Origin: Hephaestia mangrovi
GTDB taxonomy: Bacteria; Pseudomonadota; Alphaproteobacteria; Sphingomonadales; Sphingomonadaceae
DNA: 64,000 nt
Direction: 5' to 3'
Assembly (NCBI RefSeq): GCF_019880555.1
Contig: NZ_JAINVU010000007.1
Location: 91,157-155,156 of the forward strand
Shown: in pieces, positions 55,305 through 62,498 of the stretch
Layout of the letters: each line of letters opens with the position of its first letter
How positions within the stretch are numbered: position 1 is the stretch's first letter
Position numbers and translations under genes: made by a program
The notes under the pieces: model-generated
Databases searched by the model: none
Told to the model about the DNA's origin: nothing
Seen by the model: the letters and a program-made list of their open reading frames with translations, nothing else

Positions 55305-57490
55305 GCGGGGCCGCGGCCATGAGCGGCATGGCGGCAGCGCGATTGCGCGACGCTCTTGAGCCGGCACGGCCGCTCTATGTCCAGCCTGCCGACCCGATGG
55401 CGAGCGAAGTCCTGATGCCCGCCCTTCGGGCGACGCGGTCGCTGGATATGATGATGGGCTATTTCGCTAGCGCGTCCTTCGCCGAGATCGCGCCTGGGCT
55501 TGCCGTGTTCCTACGCAACGAGACCGCGCCCTTGCGCCTCATCGTCAGTCCGTTCCTGACAGCTGGCGACTTCGATACGCTGACTCAGGACCAGGAAGCG
55601 CTGGCGGCATTCGCGCAACGGATCCTGGTCGACGAGGTGCCCGACGAGGATCTGTTGGTCCGGCACACGCTCGAATGCCTCGCTTGGTTGATCTCGCAGG
55701 AGCGCCTAGTGCTGCAGATCGCGGTGATGCGCGATGCGCTGTTTCATCCGAAGGTCTGGCTGTTCGAGGATGGCGACGATCGCGCTGCGCTGCACGGTTC
55801 GACCAATCTCACGGGACGTGCGCTCACCAAGAATAAGGAGCAATTGACGCTTAGCCGTGACTGGAAGGGTGAGGAACCGCGATTTCATGTCGACCGCTTG
55901 CGGCAGGAATTCGATGAGATGTGGGCCGGCGGCGACACTGATTGTCTGGTGCTCTCGCTGCCCGACGCCGTGCAGCGCAAGATCGTCAAGGACTACAAGA
56001 CCGAGACGATGCCCGACGAGCTGGAACTCTCGCATCTCTGGCGCAAGGCGCAGGGCATCGAAAAGCCTGTGGACCTCGAACAGCCCGTCAAGGGCAACGC
56101 GCTCTCGATCCCGCCCTATCTCAACTATGAGACGGGCGATTTCGCGCACCAAGGCGCGGCCGTCAGAGCCTGGGAGGGCGCCGGTCGCCGCGGCATCCTC
56201 GAAATGGCAACGGGCGCAGGCAAGACCATCACCTCGATGATTTGCGCTTCGCGGCTTCAGGACGAGGTCGGGAAGCTGCTCGTCGTCGTTTCCGCTCCTT
56301 ATCGGCCGCTCATCGAGCAATGGTGCGGCGAGATTCGGGAATTCGGGGTTGAACCGATCAACCTCCCGGCGGCGGGGGGACCGCTTGCGCGCGATCGCGA
56401 GATCAAGCAGGCCGGTCGTCGGCTGCGCCGTGGCGGCTCATGCGCGGAAATCCTGGTGGTCAGCAACGATACGCTTTGCACCGAGGAGTTCATCGCGGCG
56501 ATCTCAGGGCTGTCCGTGCCCAAGCTGTTCATCGCCGACGAGTGTCACAATCTCGGGGCCGAATCCTTCACCCAAAACCCGCCGGAATGCTTCGACTATC
56601 GCCTCGGCCTCTCGGCGACGCCGGTGCGGCAGTATGACGACGAAGGCACGGCCGCGCTCATCGCGTATTTTGGGGAGATTTGCTACGCATTCACGCTGGA
56701 GCAGGCTATCGGCAAATGCCTGACCGAATATGACTACCATGTCCATTTCGTCGAGCTGACCGACGCCGAGATGGCGGAATGGTACGATCTGACGGCGAAG
56801 ATTTCCACGCAGGCCTGGAAGATCAAGAGAGGGGAGAGCGACCCCTATTTGGATAATCTGCTCCGGCAGCGGCGCCTGATCCTCGAGACCGCGGATGGCA
56901 AGATCGACCTTCTCGCCCGTCTGCTCGACGCCGAGGTGCCTCGTTCGTTGCAGTACACGCTGATCTACGCGACGGATAAGCAGCCGGCGCAGCTCGATGC
57001 CGTGAATGCGCTGCTCGAGAAGCGCGGCGTACTGTTCCACCAATTGACGCAGGAGGAAACGCAGAGTCGTGAGAAGACGGCGCGAATCCTAGCGGATTTT
57101 CAGGAAGGAACGACACAAGTCCTGACTGCCAAGCGCGTTCTCGACGAAGGCGTTAATATACCTCAAATCAAATTGGCCTATATCTTGGCCAGTACTACAG
57201 TGAAACGGCAATGGGTGCAGAGACGGGGGCGCTTGCTTAGGACCTGTAAGGCGATCGGCAAGACTCACGCCGTCATCCACGATTTTGTTGTCCTTCCCCC
57301 GGGAATGGCGACGACATCGGACGGAGAGTCGCTTGATCAGGACGCGAGGAAGCTAGTACGCTCCGAGCTCGAGCGGGTTTGGGAGTTTGCGCGCCTTAGC
57401 CGAAACGGGCCAGCCACACACGGTCCTTATGAGGCGGTAGAGCATCTCCAGGCCATCGCTAACGCATGGGGGGTCGACGATGGCCTATAA
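55301..57490 (+). CDS. PLD-nuclease/superfamily 2 helicase fusion (SspF-like candidate)
   Basis: This 729-aa protein has an N-terminal phospholipase-D domain with one HKD motif (FHPKVWLFE, His149 and Lys151; HGSTN at 165-169). A DExD/H helicase follows: Walker A ATGAGKT (303-309), IADECHN, LSATP, then in the second RecA domain LTAKRVLDEGVNIPQ and QRRGRLLR. One HKD motif implies a dimer for cleavage. Such fusions are restriction-type effectors that track along DNA and cut. Here it follows the modification genes directly (ATGA with the sulfurtransferase) and starts the three-gene set that resembles SspFGH. Confidence 0.88.
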   Translation: MSGAAAMSGMAAARLRDALEPARPLYVQPADPMASEVLMPALRATRSLDMMMGYFASASFAEIAPGLAVFLRNETAPLRLIVSPFLTAGDFDTLTQDQEALAAFAQRILVDEVPDEDLLVRHTLECLAWLISQERLVLQIAVMRDALFHPKVWLFEDGDDRAALHGSTNLTGRALTKNKEQLTLSRDWKGEEPRFHVDRLRQEFDEMWAGGDTDCLVLSLPDAVQRKIVKDYKTETMPDELELSHLWRKAQGIEKPVDLEQPVKGNALSIPPYLNYETGDFAHQGAAVRAWEGAGRRGILEMATGAGKTITSMICASRLQDEVGKLLVVVSAPYRPLIEQWCGEIREFGVEPINLPAAGGPLARDREIKQAGRRLRRGGSCAEILVVSNDTLCTEEFIAAISGLSVPKLFIADECHNLGAESFTQNPPECFDYRLGLSATPVRQYDDEGTAALIAYFGEICYAFTLEQAIGKCLTEYDYHVHFVELTDAEMAEWYDLTAKISTQAWKIKRGESDPYLDNLLRQRRLILETADGKIDLLARLLDAEVPRSLQYTLIYATDKQPAQLDAVNALLEKRGVLFHQLTQEETQSREKTARILADFQEGTTQVLTAKRVLDEGVNIPQIKLAYILASTTVKRQWVQRRGRLLRTCKAIGKTHAVIHDFVVLPPGMATTSDGESLDQDARKLVRSELERVWEFARLSRNGPATHGPYEAVEHLQAIANAWGVDDGL

Positions 57491-57719
57491 TGACAAGAAG
57501 ATCTTGGAGGTCTTGCTCGGCGAGCTGAAAGCCGTGCCTGATCGGTGCGACGGCTACCAGGACGAGTTGGCCGAACTGCTCGGAGACGTTCTCCAAGCCG
57601 AACGGGAACATGCCATCGCGCGCACGAACGTCGTCAAAAAAATTGGCGACCAGGTCAACACCGTGGCCATGTTTCTGCATCGCACACGGGCGAAAGAGGG
57701 CGGAGATCAGGCAGAATGA
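57480..57719 (+). CDS. Small helical protein between helicase and SMC ATPase genes
   Basis: This 79-aa protein has no recognised domain and a mostly helical, charged sequence (KILEVLLGELKAVPDRCDGY; ELAELLGDVLQAEREHAIAR). It overlaps the helicase gene by 11 bp and the SMC-type gene by 4 bp, so its amount is tied to both. It is probably the small bridging subunit of a three-part effector (SspG position). Confidence 0.75.
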   Translation: MAYNDKKILEVLLGELKAVPDRCDGYQDELAELLGDVLQAEREHAIARTNVVKKIGDQVNTVAMFLHRTRAKEGGDQAE

Positions 57720-59833
57720 AGCTACTCCGCGTTCGGGTCGAGAATTTCCGGCTCCTCAAGGACATCCAGATCGAATTTGCGGTCGAAACGGCGTCAAATC
57801 TCACCGTCATCCGGGCCGCGAACGAAAGCGGCAAGACCACCTTGCTCATGGCGTTGCAGTGGGGGCTATTCGGCGATGAAGCGCTCCCGGATCGGGGACG
57901 GAATTTCCGGCTCAGCCCGATGGACGCGGCGACGGGCACGCGAACCAGCGTGAATGTGTCGGTCGAAGTCGATTACGAGGTTCCTACAAAGACCGGACCG
58001 CGCCGCTACCGCCTGCTGCGCTATGTCACCGAGACAGTGAAAGGCGGCGAATTCGAGCGAGGATCAGCGAACGTCAAGCTGTTCCAGTTGAACGCAACCG
58101 GAACGCCGCCGGTCGACAATCCCGAGGCTCATATCCGGCCCCATCTGCCGCGCGAGCTGCGCGAGGTCTTCTTCACCGACGGCGATCGCGCGCTCAGCTT
58201 CATCGAAGGAAACCGCGGCGATCAGATGAAGCGCGTCGAGGGCGCCATCCGGTCGCTGCTCGGTCTTGGCGTCGTCGAGGAAGCGCTGGCGCATACGCGT
58301 AAGGTCAGCGCAGAGCTTAACCAGAAAGTGCGCGCCGACGCGGGCACCCAGCGCGAGCTGAAAACCGTCTCCGAGAAATTGTCTGCCTTACAAGAGCAAA
58401 CGCCCGAGCTCGAACGCCAGCACAAGGAGGCGAAAGACGCGCGCCTCAAGTTGGAGGATTTTGCCGAGGAAGCGGATCGCCGACTGTCGGACGCGCTGCG
58501 CAAGGGCAATCGCGAAGAGCTCGAAGCCGAACGGAAGAAGGCGGCGGCGGGCAAGATCGCGGCCGAGAAGGATGCCGGTCAGGCGGCGCGCGACCATGCC
58601 AATCTGTTCAAGAGCATTCTGCTAGGAAAGGCGCTCCTTGCCGAGCCGTTCGAGAAGGCGAAGGCGGTGCTCGACAAGCTGCATGAGCAAGGTAAGATTC
58701 CCGGTGAAACGATCCCTGTCCTCGATGATCGGCTGAATCAACCCCTCTGTATCTGCGGCGAGAGCCTCGATCCGAACGATCCCGAGGGCCAGCAGCGACG
58801 CGCAAAGATTCAAAAGCTGATCGACGACAGCCGGGCCTCCGACGCCATCCAAGAAAAGGTGACGGCGCTCTATTATGGCGCACGGGATCTGCTGCGGCCG
58901 ATCGAGGGCGATGGCTGGTCGGGCGAGTTCAGCGCTGTGTTCGAGCGGCGGCAGCGCGCCAACAAGCGCCACCGTGATCTGGGCGAGCAGGAGGCGGCTA
59001 TCGATGCGAAGATCGCCGCGCTTCCAGACGTTGATATCCAGCAGCTGAAGGCGACCCGCGATCGTTATCGGGAGCAGGCGAAGGACGCTCACGGCAAGGA
59101 AATCAAATATGCCGGCTTCCTCGATTCCAACACCAAGGACATCGACGCGGCCGAGGATCTGCGCAAGAAGCTGCTCCAGCACGACGAGCGCGGTGCAAAG
59201 ATCAGCGCCGAACTCGAGGTCGCGCACGATCTGCAGCAGATTCTGTCCAACGCGCTCGAGACGATGAAAACGACCGAGCTGCACAAGGTCGGCGAGAGCA
59301 TGAACACGCTGTTCCTCGACATGATCGGCGCCGATCCCTCGCAGCGCTCGATCATCGCTCGCGCCGAGATTACGCCTGATTTCCGGATCGTCGTGTTCGG
59401 CCGCTTCGACAATCCCTTGGACCCGTCGCAGGATCTCAATGGCGCGTCACGGCGTGCCCTGACCATCGCCTTCATCCTTGCGCTGACCAAGGTCAGCGAA
59501 GTGGAGGCGCCCAACGTCATCGACACGCCGCTCGGCATGATGAGCGGCTATGTAAAGCGCGAGGTACTCCGCTTGGCGGCAGAGCAAAGCTCACAGCTCA
59601 TCCTGTTCCTCACCCATTCGGAGATCGCAGGCTGCGAGGACATTCTCGATGAGCGCGCCGGACGCATCTACACGCTGACCAATCCGGCCCACTATCCCAA
59701 GATCCTCGTCAACGATCCGGGCGTGAACGACATCGGCGTGCTGCTGTGCGACTGCGATCATCGCGATCATTGTGAGCAGTGCGAGCGCCGCGAAGAGCGC
59801 CGCGAGTCCGAAGCCGTGGCGGTGGAGGCCTGA
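57716..59833 (+). CDS. SMC/DndD-like ATPase (SspH-like candidate)
   Basis: This 705-aa ABC-type ATPase has an N-terminal half with Walker A AANESGKTT (34-42) and long coiled coils (about 195-300 and 445-550). Between them is a turn with a zinc-hook-like CICGESLDP. The C-terminal half has signature NGASRRALTIAF and Walker B PNVIDTPLG. DndD, RecF and Rad50 share this plan. After the ATPase domain is a Cys/His-rich tail CDCDHRDHCEQC with a charged end, possibly a zinc site, not expected in DndD. ATGA couples it to the small protein gene. It is likely the DNA-sensing motor of the effector. Confidence 0.87.
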   Translation: MKLLRVRVENFRLLKDIQIEFAVETASNLTVIRAANESGKTTLLMALQWGLFGDEALPDRGRNFRLSPMDAATGTRTSVNVSVEVDYEVPTKTGPRRYRLLRYVTETVKGGEFERGSANVKLFQLNATGTPPVDNPEAHIRPHLPRELREVFFTDGDRALSFIEGNRGDQMKRVEGAIRSLLGLGVVEEALAHTRKVSAELNQKVRADAGTQRELKTVSEKLSALQEQTPELERQHKEAKDARLKLEDFAEEADRRLSDALRKGNREELEAERKKAAAGKIAAEKDAGQAARDHANLFKSILLGKALLAEPFEKAKAVLDKLHEQGKIPGETIPVLDDRLNQPLCICGESLDPNDPEGQQRRAKIQKLIDDSRASDAIQEKVTALYYGARDLLRPIEGDGWSGEFSAVFERRQRANKRHRDLGEQEAAIDAKIAALPDVDIQQLKATRDRYREQAKDAHGKEIKYAGFLDSNTKDIDAAEDLRKKLLQHDERGAKISAELEVAHDLQQILSNALETMKTTELHKVGESMNTLFLDMIGADPSQRSIIARAEITPDFRIVVFGRFDNPLDPSQDLNGASRRALTIAFILALTKVSEVEAPNVIDTPLGMMSGYVKREVLRLAAEQSSQLILFLTHSEIAGCEDILDERAGRIYTLTNPAHYPKILVNDPGVNDIGVLLCDCDHRDHCEQCERREERRESEAVAVEA

Positions 59834-59834
59834 A

Positions 59835-60281
59835 ATGAACGCTTTTGCCCCTGTCGATGTCTATCTGCCCGAGAAGTACCAGGACTATTTCCACACCTAT
59901 TGCCTGACGCGGACGGAGGGCTCCCGGAACAATCCCGAGGACAGCCCTTTCCCGCGAATGGTCGATATGTGGTTCATGGCGCTCTGCCTAGCCGTGAAAG
60001 AGAAGATCAAGCCGGACTTCGATCACAAGGGGCCGACCTACAAGGCCATCAATGGTGACGTCTTCGGAAGCGATCTCTGGCGCTCCAATGCCCTCATGCT
60101 CCTGGCCATCGCCCATACCGGCGATGTTCAGGTGACGGACAAGCCACACGAGATGATGCGCGTCGCCAATGCCTACGCGATCGCCGGCTTACCCCGCCTG
60201 ATTGCGATTCTGGAGGAACGTGGCGGGGATACCGCGCTCGATCATCTCTCGGACGCCGTAGAGGATATGCTCGATGATTGA
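59835..60281 (+). CDS. Small protein resembling Dnd-system-associated proteins
   Basis: This 148-aa soluble protein lies 1 bp after the SMC gene. The pattern LPEKYQDYFHTYCLT, PRMVDMWFMALCLAVKEK, then LMLLAIAHTGD and YAIAGLPRLIAILEERGGD recalls the short proteins annotated as Dnd-associated protein 4. The match is from memory of the family's look and needs a profile search. It is not DndE-like in length or sequence. No catalytic motif is seen; an accessory or DNA-binding role is possible. Confidence 0.7.
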   Translation: MNAFAPVDVYLPEKYQDYFHTYCLTRTEGSRNNPEDSPFPRMVDMWFMALCLAVKEKIKPDFDHKGPTYKAINGDVFGSDLWRSNALMLLAIAHTGDVQVTDKPHEMMRVANAYAIAGLPRLIAILEERGGDTALDHLSDAVEDMLDD

Positions 60282-60350
60282 GCGCCCAAATACATTGGCG
60301 GGGCTTCCCGGTTTGCCCACCCTCCTCGACGAGCGGCAGCGCGACATCCC

Positions 60351-61418
60351 ATGAAAGTCGCGCAACGGCTCTGGACGATCGAGAAGCTCATCGGCCTGAA
60401 AGATCGCATAAATCTCAACCCCATTTGGCAGCGCGGTCCCGCATGGAAGGGCTCACGCCGTGTCCTGCTGATCGATTCCATTCTGCGTGAGATGGATGTT
60501 CCCAAAATCTATCTTCGCAAGCTGCCCGCCGGGAGCCTCTACAGCTATGAGGCCGTGGATGGGCAACAGCGGCTGCGCGCGATCTGGGACTTCGCGGCTC
60601 CCGCCGACGGTGCTGCCGGGTTCACGCTGAGCGGTGCCGGCGCGCTGGAGCCGATCAACGGGCATGTCATCTACGGCAAGACGTTCGCAGAGCTCGACGC
60701 CTCGCTCCAGCGACAGCTTCGAGGCTTCAAGATCGGCGTCGGGGAAATTGTCCGCGCGAGCAATGACGAAATTACCACCCTGTTCGCGCGACTGCAGATG
60801 GGGATGCCGCTCAATCCCGCGGAGCTGCGCAACGCCGCTCTGGGGCCGATGCGCAACATCATCCAGCTTACCGCGACATCGCATGAGTTCTTCGCCAACG
60901 CGAAGATCAACAACGATCGTTCCAAGTATTTCGACTTCGCTAGCCACGCGTTCGCGGTGGCAGCATGGAACGGAACGCGCGACATCAAGTCGACCGATTT
61001 GCGAGCGTTGCAGACCGAATATGCCGTGGCCGACATGGAGGACATCCTCGCCCTGTCCGCGAAAGTCGGCGACGCCCTAAATGTTCTGGCAGAGATCGAT
61101 CAGCACACACGATTCCGCATCACGCGCAAATGGATCTACGTCGATCTACTTTGGGTAATCATGCAGCTCCATGAGCAGGGTAAGTCGATCGACCTCGAGA
61201 AGATCGCGGCAAAATATAACTATTTCGAGGAGCGGCGGAGGAAATATACGTCCGAGCCCGACTTGCTTCTCAACTCGCGGCGGCGGGATGCTGCGCCAAA
61301 TGACCGCGCGCTGTACGAGTATATCTATGCGTTCCGCACCGATGGCGCGTCCAAGACCAATTTGCAGAAGCGCAACAAGGCGTTGCGAAAGTTCGTCCGG
61401 AACGTGGAGGTCGATTGA
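60351..61418 (+). CDS. Stand-alone DUF262 (ParB-like NTPase) protein
   Basis: This 355-aa protein has the DUF262 domain: the early NLNPIWQRGPAWKGSRRVLLIDSIL, PKIYLRK and the signature YEAVDGQQRLRAIWDF, followed by TLFARLQMGMPLNPAELRNA. In SspE, the phosphorothioate-sensing effector, a DUF262 NTPase is fused to a DUF1524 HNH nuclease. Here the C-terminal 165 residues contain no HNH-type cluster, so the protein is a sensor or NTPase without its own nuclease. Its stop shares a base with the SIR2 start (TGATG), which suggests that SIR2 was its partner effector. It lies 69 bp after the preceding gene. Confidence 0.85.
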   Translation: MKVAQRLWTIEKLIGLKDRINLNPIWQRGPAWKGSRRVLLIDSILREMDVPKIYLRKLPAGSLYSYEAVDGQQRLRAIWDFAAPADGAAGFTLSGAGALEPINGHVIYGKTFAELDASLQRQLRGFKIGVGEIVRASNDEITTLFARLQMGMPLNPAELRNAALGPMRNIIQLTATSHEFFANAKINNDRSKYFDFASHAFAVAAWNGTRDIKSTDLRALQTEYAVADMEDILALSAKVGDALNVLAEIDQHTRFRITRKWIYVDLLWVIMQLHEQGKSIDLEKIAAKYNYFEERRRKYTSEPDLLLNSRRRDAAPNDRALYEYIYAFRTDGASKTNLQKRNKALRKFVRNVEVD

Positions 61419-62283
61419 TGGCGTTCGATCCCAAAGATCTGCCGCCGGCGTTGGTCGACGAATATCGCAAGAATCGGTGCGGGCTCCTCGTGGGCGCTGG
61501 CGCGTCGGTCGGGGCGAATTTGCCGCAATGGGCGATCTGTTGCGGGAAATGATCTCCACCGCAAAGGCCAATGTGCCGATCACCGATGCTAAGGCCGCCG
61601 AATATGAAGCCCTGATAAAAGCAGGGAAATATTTGATGGCAGCTTCGGGTCTGAAGGCGGATCTCGGGAGCTTTTTCGGAGATTTCATCCGCCGCGTATT
61701 CGTGGAATCGAAACCCGCCCCCACCAAGCTGCACGACGCGTTTCTCAAGCTCAATCGTCTACAGTTCGTCCTGACGACCAACTATGATACGCTGTTGGAG
61801 CGAGCTTGGCGGACCCTCGATGCCGACGTCACGGTCTGCACGTTTCGCGATATTGGAGAGGTTCGGAGAAGCCTGTCCCGACGCGAGTTCTTCATTCTCA
61901 AAGCGCATGGCGATGCAACGCGCGCTGGCGATGGCATCATCCTGACCGAACAGGATTATCGGCAGATCCTCTTTAAGGAGCCCGCTTATCAGAACATGCT
62001 TGCGACGATGTTTTCCATGTACACGGTGATCTTCGTCGGCGCATCCATGAGCGACCCCGAAATCAATTTAATGCTCAACTATATCGCCGGCACCTTCGCA
62101 CCGGACGCGGGGCCAACGCACTATGCCCTCCTAACCAAGGAGAAGATCACCGAGGTCGAGAAGGAACGGTGGTTTAAGGATTTCAAGATCCGCGTGATCC
62201 CGGTCAGCTCCGCCAGCGAATATGCCGAGATCGAGGACTTTGTGGAATTGCTCGCCGCAAAAGGTGCCGCAGGCGCAGCCTAG
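61418..62283 (+). pseudogene. SIR2-family NAD-consuming effector, frameshifted
   Basis: The first frame starts at ATG 61418 and gives CGLLVGAGASVGANLPQW, the NAD-binding start of SIR2 proteins, then hits TGA at 61550-61552. The second frame continues the family sequence from about 61528 (GDLLREMISTAKANVP) to the stop at 62283 and holds FVLTTNYDTLLERAW (catalytic Asn), LKAHGD (catalytic His) and GASMSDPEINLML. One missing base at about 61529-61534 explains both; restored, the protein would be about 288 aa. No slippery heptamer is seen. It may be a true mutation, a phase-variable site or a base-call error. It is coupled to the DUF262 gene upstream. Confidence 0.85.
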
Positions 62284-62498
62284 GGCCTCGGTGCAGGGGG
62301 TGACCCACCCGACTAGGCACCTCTGGGAAAAGGCCGATCGTTAGTAGCAACCAGGGCGAGCTTCATGCCCCGCCGTGCGCCTGACCGGCGTCCATAAAAC
62401 TATGTCGGCTTACGCCTGCATAGATTCAATAGGAGCCATTCCGGTTCGTCCCAAGACCAGACATTTGTTTCAGGTCTCGCACGCCGCGCCCTTTCCTC

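Noticed and set aside
47634..60281. Canonical Dnd (DndABCDE) system, BREX or Dpd system
   Set aside because: No DndB or DndE-like gene is present. There is no PglZ/PglX methylase for BREX and no TGT-like DpdA. DUF4007 plus a large ATPase points to the Ssp group instead.
61171..61527. N-terminal extension of the second SIR2 frame
   Set aside because: It overlaps the DUF262 gene and is its shadow. The real start of SIR2 is at 61418 in the other frame, which carries the GAGAS motif.
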